From Deinococcus sp. KSM4-11 (GTDB taxonomy: Bacteria > Deinococcota > Deinococci > Deinococcales > Deinococcaceae), in contig NZ_SSNX01000004.1 of the NCBI RefSeq assembly GCF_004801415.1, positions 248,001 through 312,000 of the forward strand: DNA of 64,000 bases, read 5' to 3'. Below, piece by piece: positions 47,642 through 58,811 of the stretch. The first letter of the stretch is position 1; each line of letters begins with the position of its first letter. The notes under the pieces are model-generated. The model made no database searches, was not told the origin of the DNA, and saw only the letters and a list, made by a program, of their open reading frames with translations. A program made the position numbers and the translations under genes.

Positions 47642-48016
47642 TCAGGACGCGGCACCCAGGCGGGGCCGCAGGCTCCACATCCACGCGGCCAGCACGCTGT
47701 TCAGCACCACATTGAACACTGCGCTCTGGAAGGAGTAGTGGCCGACCGCCCACCAGTAGACGTTGATGACGACGTTCAGCAGCAGCGCGACGGCCGCCAG
47801 TTCCATCACCGGGGCGTAGCGCTCGGTATCGGTGGAGAACAGCCAGTACAGCGCGCTCAGGCCGAGCAGCACGCCCCCGTACTCGGACGCCACCCCCCAG
47901 TTCGTGAGGTGCAGGTCGAAGACCCGGTCGGCAATCGTCGGGAACAGCAGGGCCACCCCTGCCACGAACAGCCAGATCGCCAGCACACGGAACGCCACAC
48001 GTCGGTTCCTGAGCAT
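47642..48016 (-). CDS. Small four-helix membrane protein
   Basis: The protein (124 residues) has four hydrophobic segments (FRVLAIWLFVAGVALLF, GGVLLGLSALYWLF, LAAVALLLNVVINVYWW and FNVVLNSVLAAWMW) and looks like an integral membrane protein of unknown function. ATG 48016 has AGGAGG at a normal distance. It lies between thiQ and thiN on the same strand, so it may be part of the thi operon, though no thiamine role can be read from the sequence. Confidence 0.7.
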   Translation of the reverse strand: MLRNRRVAFRVLAIWLFVAGVALLFPTIADRVFDLHLTNWGVASEYGGVLLGLSALYWLFSTDTERYAPVMELAAVALLLNVVINVYWWAVGHYSFQSAVFNVVLNSVLAAWMWSLRPRLGAAS

Positions 48017-48117
48017 GCTCTCCTCCTGCGGCGTGGCGGCCACTGGCGCGCGTCCATGCGGCCACTGGGAAAGTCAGGCGCGGCCGACCGACCCCACGGT
48101 CTGATCTTAACTGGACG

Positions 48118-49118
<1,001 letters not shown>

Positions 49119-49122
<4 letters not shown>

Positions 49123-50660
49123 GCCACCTCCCCCCGTCCGCCATCCAACACCGTGAAGACCAGGGCAGACAGGAGCAGCAGGCCAGTGGCCAGCGCGCAG
49201 GCCTCGCCCAGGTTCCGCTCGCCGGGACGGCCCAGGCGCTCGTACAGGCCAGTACTCAGGGTCGCCCACTCCGGACGGGTGAGCACCAGCGTCGCGCCGA
49301 ATTCGCCCAGCACCGTCGAGAGGGCCAGGGCCGCGCCCCCACGCAGGGCGGGCAGCGTCAGCGGGAACGTGACCGTGCGGTGCACCGTCCAGGGATCTGC
49401 GCCCAACGTGCGGGCCGCCTCCAGCACGCGGGGCGGCAGGGCCCGCAGCGCCGGGAGCAGCGAGCGTACGACCAGGGGCAGGGCCAGCAGCACGTAGGCC
49501 GCCAGCAGCATGGGCAGGGTGGCCGCCAGCGTCGGGTACGCGAGCAGGTAGCCCACGGCCAGACTGACCGGCGACACCATCAGCGGCAGCAGCGACACCA
49601 CGTCCAGCACCCGCGAACGGGCCTGCCAGGCGCCCAGCGCGAACAGCGATCCCAGCACGAGCGCCCCGGCCCCGGCCAGAACGGCGAAGCGCACGGTATT
49701 CCACACCAGCAGGGCAGAGTCCCCATCCGTCAGCACGCCCCGCCAGTATGTCAGTGTTGGCCCGGACGTACCCAGCAGCCCCCGCAGGAGCACGGCCACG
49801 AGCGGCGCGAAGCAGATCAACGCCACCACCCCGCCGAGCAGCAGCACTCCTACCAGCGCCCCGCCCCGCGCTCCCGGCAGGTTCGAGGGTGGCACGCCGG
49901 TTCCGCCCCGCTGAAGCGACACGTACGCCCACGTCGCCACCAGCGTCAGCGCCAGCTGCCCCAGGATCAATGCGCTCGCCTCCGACAGCCGCAGCGCGAA
50001 CGCCGACTGGTAGATCTCCACCTCCAGCGTCGCGTACGTCTCGCCGCCCAGGGCCAGGGGCAGCCCGAAACTCAGCGCCGAATACAGGAACACCAACACC
50101 GTTCCGGCTGCCAGCCCCGGCAAGGCCAGCGGCACCGCCACGGTCAGCGCTGCCCGCCACGCCGGAGCACCAAGCGACCGCGCCGCACCGATCATGGACG
50201 GCGGCACGCGCGAGAAGCCGCCATACGCTAGGCGGATCATCAGCGGGAGGTTGAAGAACAGATTGCCCAGGATCAGCAGCGCTGGCGAGTCGCCGAGGTC
50301 AACACCCGTCCAGCGCGTCACCCAGCCGTGCGGGCCGAGCAGCGCCGACAGGCCCAGCACCGCCACCAGCACCGGCGTCACGAACGGCAGCAGTAGCAGC
50401 CGCAGGAACAGCGCCTTGCCGGGCACGTCGTACTGCGACAACAGGTAGGCCAGTGGTGCCCCCAGCAGCAGCGCGATCACAGCCGAGCCCGCCGCCTGCG
50501 CCAGCGTCCAGCCCAGGCGGCCCAGGAAGTACGGATCGCGCCAGACGTTCAGGTTCACGCCGCCTTCGAGCAGGGTGCGGATCAGGGGCACGGCCAGGAA
50601 GGCCGCGATGAACAGCAGGGCAGGGATGGTGAGGAGAAAGGCTGTCGGTTTGCTGGTCAC
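49119..50660 (-). CDS. thiP: Thiamine ABC transporter permease, two fused halves
   Basis: The 513-residue protein has about 12 membrane segments in two similar halves, each with an EAA-like loop ([25 protein letters not shown] and [22 protein letters not shown]). This fused-permease layout is typical of ThiP and of iron(III) permeases. It forms the membrane channel of the importer with ThiB and ThiQ. The start is GTG 50660, with GGAG 6 nt upstream. The thiB stop lies 184 bases upstream. Confidence 0.9.
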
Positions 50661-50844
50661 GGCTGCTCCACCCCCTCAGCCCCTCTGGCCTTTCGGGGGC
50701 GCAGCGCTGGGCATGAGGTCATCCGGGCCGCACCATCAGTCGGCCCCGCCTGAGCGCCTGCAGCACGGTAAGGTGCCAGACGGACCTGAGCGTCTTCTCA
50801 CGTCCTCTCGGGGGTTGAGCCTGCTCCCACGCCGCCGCTCGCCC

Positions 50845-51879
50845 TTACCTCGCCCGCAGGACGTTCGTTACCCAGGCGTCCACGAGCCGCTGCGGATTGG
50901 TGGGGATGACGTCCTTCATGGGCTGGAGGTCGGGCACCTGGGCGAAGCGGTACACCGGATCGAGGGCCACGCCGCCCACGGCCGGATACACCCACATGCG
51001 GGTGGGGAAATCAGACTGCACGGGGGCGCTGAGCATGAAGTCCACAAATTTGCGCGCCAGCGCGGCTTGTTTCGTGCCCTTCAGGATGCCGACACCTTCA
51101 AGTTGCAGCCACGTCGAGCCGGGCAGCAGGAGATTCCCGGTGGGAGCCTGCTCGGGCAACTTCTTGGGATCGTAGCCGTCGGCGTAGAACACCTCGGCGG
51201 CCGGACTGCTGGCGTACGACAGGACAATCGGATATTTGCCGCCGCCGCGCGTGAAGTCCTTGTAGTACGCGTCGCTCCAGCCGCGGGCGACCTTCATGCC
51301 GTTCAGGCGGGCCTGTTTCCACCACGTCCACGCCCTTTGTTCACCGTAGTGGTTCACGGTGGCGAGCAGGAAGGCCAGGCCGGTCGAGCTGGTGGCGGGG
51401 CTTTCCACGACCGTCAGTCTGGCGTAGGTGGGCGTGTTCAGGTCGTCCAGCGTTTTCGGGAGGGCCAGGCCCGCCTTCTGGAAGTACGCGCGGTCGTAGT
51501 TCAGGGCTACATAGCCGTAATCGACGGTGTTCAGGAACCCGGCCCCGTCCAGGCGGCGGGCGGCGGGGACGTTCTTCAGGTTGGGAGAGACGTAGGGCGA
51601 GAGCAGGTCGGCCGCTTTCGCGCGGGCCAGCAGGCTGTTGTCCAGACCGTACACGACGTCGGCAACGGGAGCGCGGCGCGTGAGGATCAGACGGTTGAGC
51701 AGATCACCGGCGTCGCCGCCCTTCACGAAGCGCACCTTCACCGCGTTGGCCTGTTCGAACGCGGCGATGAGGTTCTTGTCCACCTCGAAGGAATCGTGGG
51801 TGGCCACGGTCAGGGTGGCGGTCTGGGCGTGGGCGGCTGCGGACAGCAGCAGGGTCAGGCATACAGCGGTGCTACGCAT
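50845..51879 (-). CDS. thiB: Thiamine ABC transporter substrate-binding protein
   Basis: The protein (344 residues) begins with a signal peptide ([17 protein letters not shown]) and is a periplasmic-type binding protein of the ThiB/iron-binding superfamily, with [33 protein letters not shown] and [14 protein letters not shown]. It delivers thiamine or its phosphates to ThiP/ThiQ. The ATG at 51879 is preceded by GAGGGG, which lies in the 3' arm of a terminator. A TPP riboswitch comes before it. Confidence 0.92.
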   Translation of the reverse strand: MRSTAVCLTLLLSAAAHAQTATLTVATHDSFEVDKNLIAAFEQANAVKVRFVKGGDAGDLLNRLILTRRAPVADVVYGLDNSLLARAKAADLLSPYVSPNLKNVPAARRLDGAGFLNTVDYGYVALNYDRAYFQKAGLALPKTLDDLNTPTYARLTVVESPATSSTGLAFLLATVNHYGEQRAWTWWKQARLNGMKVARGWSDAYYKDFTRGGGKYPIVLSYASSPAAEVFYADGYDPKKLPEQAPTGNLLLPGSTWLQLEGVGILKGTKQAALARKFVDFMLSAPVQSDFPTRMWVYPAVGGVALDPVYRFAQVPDLQPMKDVIPTNPQRLVDAWVTNVLRAR

Positions 51880-51906
51880 AAAAAAGTCCCCTCGCGTCTC
51901 GAGGGG
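51880..51906 (-). terminator. Riboswitch expression platform: terminator overlapping thiB ribosome site
   Basis: On the minus strand CCCCTCG and CGAGGGG pair around AGACG, and ACTTTTTT follows directly before the thiB ATG. The 3' arm contains GAGGGG, the likely Shine-Dalgarno site, so the fold would stop transcription and hide the ribosome site. Confidence 0.8.
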
Positions 51907-51937
51907 AAGCGGGGAGGGCCACGCTGGGGCCGCTCCG

Positions 51938-52023
51938 GTCACGCTCCCTCCGCCGGAATGACCCGGATCAGGTTCCTGGGGTATGTCTCAGCCCTGTTGC
52001 AGATTCAGGGCACCCCCGGTGAC
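51938..52023 (-). promoter_or_regulatory. TPP (thi-box) riboswitch aptamer
   Basis: The minus-strand sequence has the conserved thi-box parts: CTGAGA, ACCTGATCCGGGTCATTCC and GGCGGAGGGA. The outer stem is GTCAC with GTGAC. TPP binding should favour the downstream terminator and turn thiBPQ off. A TATGCT box (minus strand, about 10 nt upstream) may be the promoter. Confidence 0.93.
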
Positions 52024-52203
52024 GCAAGCGGAGCATAGCAAACGGTGACCCTGCTCGGCTTGAGCGTGTCTTTGACTCCTGGGCCTGACCGTCCACGGGT
52101 TCGGAGCGGGTTTGTGGGCCAAGGGTCAGGCTGGAGGGCAGCCAGCGGCGGCTCGCGCCTGGCAGCCGCCGACCAGTGGTTCCGTCTAGCGCTGTGATGC
52201 GGC

Positions 52204-53427
52204 ATGGTGAGGAAGATGATTCCCGCCGAGTCCCGGTTCCGCCGCGCCCTCCCGCCCTCGTTGCTGGTGCTGGGTGTGGTGCTGGTGGCGGTCAACCTTC
52301 GTCCGGCCATCGCGGGCTTCGGGCCGCTGCTGCCTCAGATCCAGGCAGACCTGCACCTGAGTGCCGCCTCGGCGGGTCTGCTGACCGCCATTCCGCTGCT
52401 GTGCTGGGGACTGCTCGCGCCGCTGGCCCCGCTGCTCACCCGCCACTGGAGCAGCGAGACGCTGATCCTGGCCCTGATCGGGGTGCTGGGCGTGGGGGCG
52501 CTGTTGCGGGCGGGGCCGTCCCTTGGCGTGATCCTGACCGGCACCGTCCTGGTCGGCGCGGGCATTGCGCTGGTGAACGTGCTGCTGCCCAGTCTGGTTC
52601 GCCGTGAGTTTCCCGCCCAGGTGGGGCTGATGCTGGGCGTCTACACGCTCGCGGTCGTGGGGGGAGCGGCGCTCGCCTCGGCGGTCGCTGTGCCGCTCCA
52701 GGCCATGACGGGCGGGTCGTGGCGGGCGTCGCTGGGCACCTGGGCGGGACTGGCCGGGGTGGGCGCGCTGGCGTGGCTGCCGACGGTCTTTGGCCGGCCT
52801 CACCACCAGGCGGACGCGGTGCCCGTGTGGAGCGAGCTGTGGCGCAATCCGTACGCGTGGCCGGTCACGCTGTTCATGGGCACGCAGGCGCTGGTCTTCT
52901 TCACGTGGCTGGCGTGGCTGCCGCGCGTGTGGCACGACCAGGGACTCAGTGCCGGGGTGGGCGGCGGACTGCTGTCGCTGGGGAACCTCGTGCAGTTGCC
53001 GTTCGCGCTGCTCATCCCGATCCTGGCCGGACGGGTCCGGCAGCCGTTCGTGCTGGTCATGCTGGCGGTGGCGCTGGTACTGGCGGGACTCCTGTGGCTG
53101 CTGTACGTGCCCGCAGCTCCCCTGGTCGGCATCCTGCTGCTCGGTGCGGGCTCCGGCAGCACCTTCCCGCTGGCGCTGTACCTGATCTCGGTGCGCGCCG
53201 CGTTTCCGGCACAGGTGGCGCAGCTCTCGGGGCTCGCGCAGGGCGTGGGCTACCTGCTGGCGGCGGGTGGGCCGGTGGCCTTCGGGGCGCTGCATGACCG
53301 CGCGGGCGGATGGCACGTCCCCCTGTGGTTCCTGATCGGCGTGACGGGGGTGGTGCTCCTGAGCGGCTGGTGGGCCTGCCGACCGGCGCAGACGGTAGGG
53401 GGCCAGCCGGTACAGGGAGAGGCGTGA
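52204..53427 (+). CDS. CynX/NimT-type MFS transporter
   Basis: The 407-residue protein has 12 membrane segments and the N-terminal signature [21 protein letters not shown], which is typical of the CynX/NimT group (cyanate and 2-nitroimidazole-type carriers). The actual substrate is unknown. ATG 52204 was used; ATG 52216 has GAGG 3 nt upstream and is an alternative. The stop overlaps the start of a Nudix gene by GTGA, and GGGAG precedes that overlap. Confidence 0.85.
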   Translation: MVRKMIPAESRFRRALPPSLLVLGVVLVAVNLRPAIAGFGPLLPQIQADLHLSAASAGLLTAIPLLCWGLLAPLAPLLTRHWSSETLILALIGVLGVGALLRAGPSLGVILTGTVLVGAGIALVNVLLPSLVRREFPAQVGLMLGVYTLAVVGGAALASAVAVPLQAMTGGSWRASLGTWAGLAGVGALAWLPTVFGRPHHQADAVPVWSELWRNPYAWPVTLFMGTQALVFFTWLAWLPRVWHDQGLSAGVGGGLLSLGNLVQLPFALLIPILAGRVRQPFVLVMLAVALVLAGLLWLLYVPAAPLVGILLLGAGSGSTFPLALYLISVRAAFPAQVAQLSGLAQGVGYLLAAGGPVAFGALHDRAGGWHVPLWFLIGVTGVVLLSGWWACRPAQTVGGQPVQGEA

Positions 53428-53873
53428 CCTTCCATCTGGTCTCCTGGCTGATCGTGCAGGACTGGCGTGGGCGGGTGCTGCTGGGGCGCCGCTCGGGCAC
53501 CTCGTACGGCGAGGGCGAGTGGGGCCTGCCCGGCGGGCGCGTGGAGGCCGGAGAGGCCCTGGCTGCCGCCGCCGTCCGCGAGGCGTTCGAGGAGGTCGGG
53601 ATCGTGGCCGAGGTGGGTGGGCTGGACGCCCTGGGACTGTGCCGCTACGACCATGCTGGCGCGCAGGGTGCGGATGTGTTCTTCCGGGCGCGGACGTGGA
53701 CGGGAGAGCCCCGGCCCCTCGACAAGACCTCGGAGGTCGCGTGGTTCGACCCACATGTCCTGCCGCCGGACGCGCTGTGGTGGGTGGCGGGGGTGCTGCG
53801 GGCGCACCTGCTGGGAGGAGCACGCCTGAGCGAACTGCTGGACGGCTGGACGGAGGTGCGCGTGCTGGTGTAG
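53424..53873 (+). CDS. Nudix hydrolase, coupled to CynX-type gene
   Basis: The 149-residue protein has a complete Nudix box ([21 protein letters not shown]) and the usual flanking strands (WGLPGG). The GTG at 53424 overlaps the MFS stop (GTGA) with GGGAG 4 nt upstream, so translation is coupled. The substrate is not visible. The pairing with a CynX-like transporter is an observation only. Confidence 0.88.
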   Translation: MTFHLVSWLIVQDWRGRVLLGRRSGTSYGEGEWGLPGGRVEAGEALAAAAVREAFEEVGIVAEVGGLDALGLCRYDHAGAQGADVFFRARTWTGEPRPLDKTSEVAWFDPHVLPPDALWWVAGVLRAHLLGGARLSELLDGWTEVRVLV

Positions 53874-53966
53874 GCCGGTCGGCTCGCGCGACAGACACAG
53901 TGAAGGCGTATGGGGCGCGATGAACGCGTGTCCGGGGGCTGTCCCTGCTGGATGAACACCTGAGGC

Positions 53967-53995
53967 TTGCCCAGAGAGCTTCCGTCTGGAATACT
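53967..53995 (+). promoter_or_regulatory. Promoter of marR
   Basis: TTGCCC (53967-53972), a 17-nt spacer and AATACT (53990-53995) form a recognisable promoter. The transcript would start about 54002, a few bases before ATG 54006. Confidence 0.6.
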
Positions 53996-54001
53996 TCCAG
54001 A
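53985..54001 (+). promoter_or_regulatory. Palindromic operator over the marR -10
   Basis: TCTGGAATACTTCCAGA is a perfect inverted repeat with 7-bp arms and a 3-bp centre. It covers the -10 box of the marR-exporter operon, as expected for autorepression. Confidence 0.65.
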
Positions 54002-54005
54002 TGAA

Positions 54006-54482
54006 ATGAGTGTTCCCCTTTCTCCGACTCCAGCCGACGATCTCTACGACGTCGTCCGGCTCACGCTGCGCCTCTCTCGGCGCTTCAAGCAGGCGCTCGA
54101 CGAGCCGCTCGAACACGCCACTGGCCTGAACACCAAGGAACTTGTCGTGCTGGCCGCCATCATGGACGGTGCCCATACGCCCGGCAAGGTCGCCGCCGCG
54201 CAGAACCTCCCCGCCCCCACCGTCACCCGGATCATCACCAAGCTCGTCGAGGCCGGCCTGGTGGAACGCGTCACCGATCCCGCCGACCTGCGCCGCTTCG
54301 ACCTGCGCCTCACGCCGCAGGGACAGGCCACCCGTACCCGCGTCCGCGCCAGCGGCCAGGACATCGTCCACACCCACTTCGGGAACGTCCCCGCGCCCAC
54401 CGTGCAGGCCGCCCTGGGTGCCCTCAGCGCCCTGCACGAAGCGCTGAACGCCGCCCCCCTGACCACTGGGAGAACCGCATGA
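54006..54482 (+). CDS. MarR family transcriptional regulator
   Basis: The 158-residue protein has the MarR winged helix: [12 protein letters not shown], the recognition helix in [21 protein letters not shown], the wing ([13 protein letters not shown]) and a helical dimer part. MarR proteins repress by binding palindromes, and the ligand releases them. The start ATG 54006 lies directly after the operator. It is followed, with ATGA overlap, by a drug exporter that is probably its target. Confidence 0.92.
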   Translation: MSVPLSPTPADDLYDVVRLTLRLSRRFKQALDEPLEHATGLNTKELVVLAAIMDGAHTPGKVAAAQNLPAPTVTRIITKLVEAGLVERVTDPADLRRFDLRLTPQGQATRTRVRASGQDIVHTHFGNVPAPTVQAALGALSALHEALNAAPLTTGRTA

Positions 54483-56113
54483 CCAGTCCCACCCCCACCC
54501 AATCTGCCCACGCCGGGGCCAGCCTGACCCCGCGCGAAAAACTGCTCGCGTTCATCGGCATCCTGACCGTCCTGTTCCTCGCCTCGCTGAACCTCACCGT
54601 GGTCGGCAGCGCCATGCCGCGCGTGATCAGCGACCTGGGCGGCTTCCACCTGTACGCCTGGGCCTTCACCGCCTACTCGCTGGCCACCACCATCACCATT
54701 CCCATCGTCGGCACGGTCAGCGACCGCTTCGGGCGGCGCCCGCTGCTGCTGTTCGGCATCGCCGTGTTCGCGGTCTGCTCGGTCGCGCTGGGCTTCGTGA
54801 CCAGCATGGAGCAGCTCATCATCTGGCGGGCCTTGCAGGGCATCGGCGGCGGCACCCTGATGGCCATGAGCTTCACCGCCATCGCCGACATCTTCACGCC
54901 CATCGAACGCGGCAAGTACCAGGGGTACACCGGCGCCGTGTGGGGCGTGTCCTCCGTGGTTGGGCCGCTGGTCGGGGGCTTCCTCACGGACCACTTTGGG
55001 TGGCGCAGCGTGTTCTTCGTGAACATCCCTTTCGCGCTGCTGGCCGCCGCCGTCATCTTCCGCTTCTTCCGCCTGCCGGCCCCCGGCGCGCGCGGGCACT
55101 TCGACGCGCTGGGCGCGGCGCTGCTCGCCGGTACCGTGACCACCCTGACGCTCGCCATGAGCTGGGGCGGCGGCACCTACGCCTGGGGGAGCGGCACCAT
55201 CCTGGGTCTGCTCGCCGCCACCGTTCTGCTGGGCGGCTGGTACGCGTGGCACTCGCGCACGCAGGAGCGCCCGATCCTGAACCTGCGCCTGATGGGCGAA
55301 CGCTCGATCTTCACGGCCTCCATGGCTGGCCTGCTGGTCAGCGCGGGCATGTACGCCGCGATCCTGTACCTGCCGCTGTACATGCAGGGCGTGCGCGGCT
55401 CCAGCGCCAGTGGCAGCGGTCTGGCCCTCGCCCCCCTGATGGGCGGCATGATCCTCACCAGCACCCTGTCGGGGCAGATCGTGAGCCGCACCGGCCGCTA
55501 CAAGTGGATGGTGCTGACCGGGGCGGCCATTGCCACCGCCTCGCTGGTTCTCGCCACGCAGCTCTCCCTGAGCACCCCGCTGATCCTCGCCGTGGGCCTG
55601 ATGATCCTGCTCGGGATCGGCCTGGGCCCCGTGAACAGCCAGCTGACCCTGGCCGTGCAGAACGCCGCGCCCCGCGAACAGCTCGGCAGCGCCACCGGCG
55701 GCAACCAGTTCTTCCGACAGATCGGCGGCACCCTGGCCGTCAGCCTGTTCGGTGCGCTCGTGAACGCGCAACTCGCGGCGAACCTCGGCCCGCAGCTTCC
55801 CGCTGCCGCGAAGGCCCTGCCCGCCGCCGTGCAGGCCGCGATCGCCAACCCGAACGTCCTGAGCAGCGCCCAGGCGCAGCAGGCCCTTGGCGGAGCCCTG
55901 GGCAAGGTCGGCCATCCGGAACTCCTGACCCCCATCCTGGACGCCCTGCGCGGCGTGCTGATGGGTGCCATCGACCACGTGTTCCTGGTGTCCGCGATCC
56001 TGGTCGGGCTGGCCTTCCTGGTCACGGTCTTCCTGCCGGAACGCCCTCTGAAGGGCCGCGGCACCGTCAAGATCGAAGAAACCCGCCTGAACACCGCGCC
56101 CGCCACGGACTGA
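54479..56113 (+). CDS. DHA2 family multidrug exporter, EmrB/QacA-like
   Basis: The 544-residue protein has about 14 membrane segments, with motif [17 protein letters not shown] and motif C-type [21 protein letters not shown], as in DHA2 exporters. It probably pumps drugs or other toxic compounds out using the proton gradient. The ATG overlaps the marR stop (ATGA), with GGGAG 6 nt upstream, so both are made together. A very strong hairpin follows. Confidence 0.93.
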   Translation: MTSPTPTQSAHAGASLTPREKLLAFIGILTVLFLASLNLTVVGSAMPRVISDLGGFHLYAWAFTAYSLATTITIPIVGTVSDRFGRRPLLLFGIAVFAVCSVALGFVTSMEQLIIWRALQGIGGGTLMAMSFTAIADIFTPIERGKYQGYTGAVWGVSSVVGPLVGGFLTDHFGWRSVFFVNIPFALLAAAVIFRFFRLPAPGARGHFDALGAALLAGTVTTLTLAMSWGGGTYAWGSGTILGLLAATVLLGGWYAWHSRTQERPILNLRLMGERSIFTASMAGLLVSAGMYAAILYLPLYMQGVRGSSASGSGLALAPLMGGMILTSTLSGQIVSRTGRYKWMVLTGAAIATASLVLATQLSLSTPLILAVGLMILLGIGLGPVNSQLTLAVQNAAPREQLGSATGGNQFFRQIGGTLAVSLFGALVNAQLAANLGPQLPAAAKALPAAVQAAIANPNVLSSAQAQQALGGALGKVGHPELLTPILDALRGVLMGAIDHVFLVSAILVGLAFLVTVFLPERPLKGRGTVKIEETRLNTAPATD

Positions 56114-56118
56114 GCGGC

Positions 56119-56164
56119 GGCGGAGGGTACAGGGCCACGAATCGTCGGCCCTGTGCCCTCCGCC
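56119..56164. terminator. Long hairpin after the DHA2 exporter
   Basis: GGCGGAGGGTACAGGGCC and GGCCCTGTGCCCTCCGCC form an 18-bp stem with one wobble pair and a 10-nt loop. No T run follows. The next gene reads in the same direction, from its own promoter just past the hairpin. Confidence 0.65.
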
Positions 56165-56172
56165 CACTGCTC

Positions 56173-56178
56173 TAGGCT
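56173..56178 (+). promoter_or_regulatory. Leaderless -10 box of FAD oxidoreductase
   Basis: TAGGCT ends 6 nt before ATG 56185. Confidence 0.45.
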
Positions 56179-56184
56179 GTGCCC

Positions 56185-57447
56185 ATGCTGGACGTTCTGG
56201 TCATTGGAGGGGGGCTCGCGGGCCTCACGGCGGCGCGCACCCTGGCACGTGCGGGCAGACGCGTGCAGGTCATCGAGGCGGGCGCGGAAGCGGGGGGACG
56301 CGTCCGTTCACGCGTGCTGGACGGCTTCACCCTCGACGCCGGGTATCAGGTGCTGTTCCCCGCTTACCCGGCCGTAAAACGGCAGCTGAACCTGGGCGCG
56401 CTCGATCTGGTGCCCATCGCGCCCGCCGCCGTGATCCGGCGGGGCGAGCGGGCCGACGTGCTCGGCGATCCCATTCGCGATCCGGCCGCGCTGTTCTCCA
56501 CACTGACCACCCGCGTACTCCCCCTGACCGACAAGCTGCTCGTCGCCAAACTGGCCGCAGCACTGCGGCTGTCCCCTCCACACCGCCTGCTGACCGGCCC
56601 CGACGAGACCACCGAGGCGTACCTGCGCCGCCAGGGCTTCGGCGACGTGGCCCTGGACGCCTTCTTCCGCCCGTTCTTCGGAGGGATCTTCCTCGACCGC
56701 AGCCTGGGCACGTCTGCCCGGCTGTTCCGCTACTACTTCCGCATGCTGATGGACGGTGGCGCGGCCCTGCCCCGCGCCGGCATGGGCGTGCTCACGGCGC
56801 AGCTCGCCCAGAAGCTGGACATCACCCTCTCCACCCGCGTGACCCACCTGACCCCCCACGGCGAGCACGTCACGACCGCCACCACCGCTGGAGAACTCGA
56901 CGCAAAGCAGGTGATCGTCGCCACCGATCCCGACACCACGCAGGCCCTGACCGGCGAGCCCACCTCGCGCGGCAGCGTGGGCAGCACGTACCTGCACTAC
57001 GCCACCGCTGAGCGGATCGACCCGGAAGTGCGCCTCATCCTGAATGCTGAGGACGGCTTCATCAACAACGCTCAGTGGCTCAGCACTGCCATTCCCGGCC
57101 GTGCCCCGGCCGGACAGCACCAGTTGACCGTCACGGTTCTGGGCCTCCCGGAACTCGACGACGCCGCGCTGGACGCCCATGTGCGTGGCGAACTGGGCCG
57201 CTGGTACGGCCCATCCGCCGACTCCCTGCGCCCCCTGCTGATCGAACGCATCCGGCACGCGCAGTACCCGCAACCCCCGGCGTACGCCGCCAGCCTGCCG
57301 GGGCACGCCACCGGCCTGCCCGGCGTGCTCATCGCAGGCGAGGTGACGGCCATGAGCGGCATCCAGGGCGCCCTGGAAAGCGGGGAGAAGGCCGCCGCCA
57401 TCATCCTCGGCGACCTGAACGGCATGAGCCGCCCACGCGGCGCGTGA
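56185..57447 (+). CDS. FAD-dependent amine oxidase or phytoene desaturase-like oxidoreductase
   Basis: The 420-residue protein begins with the FAD Rossmann motif [22 protein letters not shown], followed by the [20 protein letters not shown] stretch typical of amine oxidases and phytoene desaturases. The C-terminus has [24 protein letters not shown], the second FAD-contact motif. The substrate is unknown; carotenoid or polyamine oxidation cannot be told apart. The start is leaderless. It lies downstream of the efflux pair, which ends in a hairpin. Confidence 0.83.
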   Translation: MLDVLVIGGGLAGLTAARTLARAGRRVQVIEAGAEAGGRVRSRVLDGFTLDAGYQVLFPAYPAVKRQLNLGALDLVPIAPAAVIRRGERADVLGDPIRDPAALFSTLTTRVLPLTDKLLVAKLAAALRLSPPHRLLTGPDETTEAYLRRQGFGDVALDAFFRPFFGGIFLDRSLGTSARLFRYYFRMLMDGGAALPRAGMGVLTAQLAQKLDITLSTRVTHLTPHGEHVTTATTAGELDAKQVIVATDPDTTQALTGEPTSRGSVGSTYLHYATAERIDPEVRLILNAEDGFINNAQWLSTAIPGRAPAGQHQLTVTVLGLPELDDAALDAHVRGELGRWYGPSADSLRPLLIERIRHAQYPQPPAYAASLPGHATGLPGVLIAGEVTAMSGIQGALESGEKAAAIILGDLNGMSRPRGA

Positions 57448-57469
57448 CGTGGGTGTCGCGCCCTGACCG

Positions 57470-57475
57470 TATCCT
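57470..57475 (+). promoter_or_regulatory. Leaderless -10 box of VOC gene
   Basis: TATCCT ends 6 nt before ATG 57482. Confidence 0.45.
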
Positions 57476-57481
57476 GGGCGC

Positions 57482-58090
57482 ATGACTGCCCACCTCGACC
57501 ATTTGGTCATTGCTGCCCGCACGCTGGACGAAGGCCGGGCGTGGCTGGAAGGTCGCCTGGGCGTGAGCATGCAGCCCGGCGGCACCCACGACACCTTCGG
57601 CACGCACAATGCCGTGCTGTCCCTCGGCCCGGACGCCTACCTGGAAGTCGTCGCGGTGAATCCCGACGCGCCCACCCCGCCGCGTCCCCGCTGGTTCGCG
57701 CTGGATACCCAGGAAATGCGGGAGCGTCTGGAGGTCGGCCCGGCGTTAATTCACTGGGTGGCGTCGGTCGAGGGCCTCACGCCCAGCAACGACGTGCTGG
57801 AACTGGCGCGGGGCGAGAACCGCTGGCGGCTGACCGTCGCGGCGGATGGAAGCCTGCCCATGTACGGCGTCGCGCCCTCCCTGATCCACTGGCTGACCCC
57901 GCCGCCCCCCACCCGGCTGGAGGATGCGGGGGTGCGGCTGGTGAAGCTACAACTCGGCACCTCGCACCCGGATCGCCTGCGCGCCCGCCTGGACGCCCTG
58001 CAATTCCAGGGCGAGGTCGAGGTGTACGAGGCCCCGCAGGCCGAACTGCGCGCCGTGCTTCAGACACCCGGCGGTATCGTTACCCTCTGA
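57482..58090 (+). CDS. VOC-superfamily glyoxalase-like protein
   Basis: The 202-residue protein matches the Glyoxalase_3 type of the vicinal oxygen chelate fold: [23 protein letters not shown] at the start, [20 protein letters not shown], and a [14 protein letters not shown] central strand. The catalytic metal residues are not obvious, and the reaction is unknown. The ATG is leaderless. Its end overlaps the 3' end of a convergent rhomboid gene by 11 bases. Confidence 0.75.
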   Translation: MTAHLDHLVIAARTLDEGRAWLEGRLGVSMQPGGTHDTFGTHNAVLSLGPDAYLEVVAVNPDAPTPPRPRWFALDTQEMRERLEVGPALIHWVASVEGLTPSNDVLELARGENRWRLTVAADGSLPMYGVAPSLIHWLTPPPPTRLEDAGVRLVKLQLGTSHPDRLRARLDALQFQGEVEVYEAPQAELRAVLQTPGGIVTL

Positions 58091-58712
58091 AGCTGTTCCT
58101 TCCGGGTCGCCGCCCGTGCAGCACGAGCGCCGCCACCAGTCCCGCGAGAAACCCAAACAGGTGCGACTCCCACGACACGTACGGATTGCCGGGCAGCACG
58201 CCCCACAGGATGCCGCCGTACAGCACGAACGCGATCACGGCCACGCCAATCGCCACGGGCGTCCGCTCCCACCAGCCCACGCCCAGCAGGTACGCCAGCA
58301 GGCCGAAAATCAGCTCGCTTGCGCCCAGGTGCACGCTCCCGCCCCGCCCGAACAGCCACACCAGCGCCCCGCCCAGCACCGCGATGATCAGCGTGGCCGC
58401 CACGAAGCGCCATATGTTCCGCACCGCACTCATGAACGTGAGAACCGCCAGCGGCACGGTGTTCGCGATCAGGTGCGGGAATCCCGCGTGCAAAAAGGGC
58501 GCGGTCAGCACGTGCCAGAATGTCTGCGTATCCCGGGGCTCGATGCCGTAGTAGTCCAGGTGACCGCCGAACACGCTCAGATCCACGATCTCCTCGCCCC
58601 ACAGGCCCGCGATCAGCGCCGCCGTGATGGCCAGCGCCGGACGGACCTGCGGCGTGCGGCGCACCGGCACCAGGGGAGAACCGGATCGGTTAGACAGGGG
58701 AGAGCGGCTCAC
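58080..58712 (-). CDS. Rhomboid family intramembrane serine protease
   Basis: The protein (210 residues) has about six membrane segments and a rhomboid layout: [14 protein letters not shown] (the HxxxN segment), [15 protein letters not shown] with the catalytic Ser, and [11 protein letters not shown] with the catalytic His. The usual GASG is GASE here. It would cleave membrane proteins within the bilayer; no substrate is known. The GTG at 58712 was taken as the start. It converges on and slightly overlaps the VOC gene. Confidence 0.87.
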   Translation of the reverse strand: MSRSPLSNRSGSPLVPVRRTPQVRPALAITAALIAGLWGEEIVDLSVFGGHLDYYGIEPRDTQTFWHVLTAPFLHAGFPHLIANTVPLAVLTFMSAVRNIWRFVAATLIIAVLGGALVWLFGRGGSVHLGASELIFGLLAYLLGVGWWERTPVAIGVAVIAFVLYGGILWGVLPGNPYVSWESHLFGFLAGLVAALVLHGRRPGRNSFRG

Positions 58713-58799
58713 CCACCCAGTCTGCCCCGCGCCCGTGAGGAGGCAAGTCCCAAGGCTTCCCGAAGCCCCCGCCCCGGACTTCCCTCACGCTCATGGCCC

Positions 58800-58805
58800 T
58801 AGCAT
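58800..58805 (+). promoter_or_regulatory. Leaderless -10 box of aldo/keto reductase gene
   Basis: TAGCAT ends 6 nt before ATG 58812. Confidence 0.45.
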
Positions 58806-58811
58806 GGGCGC

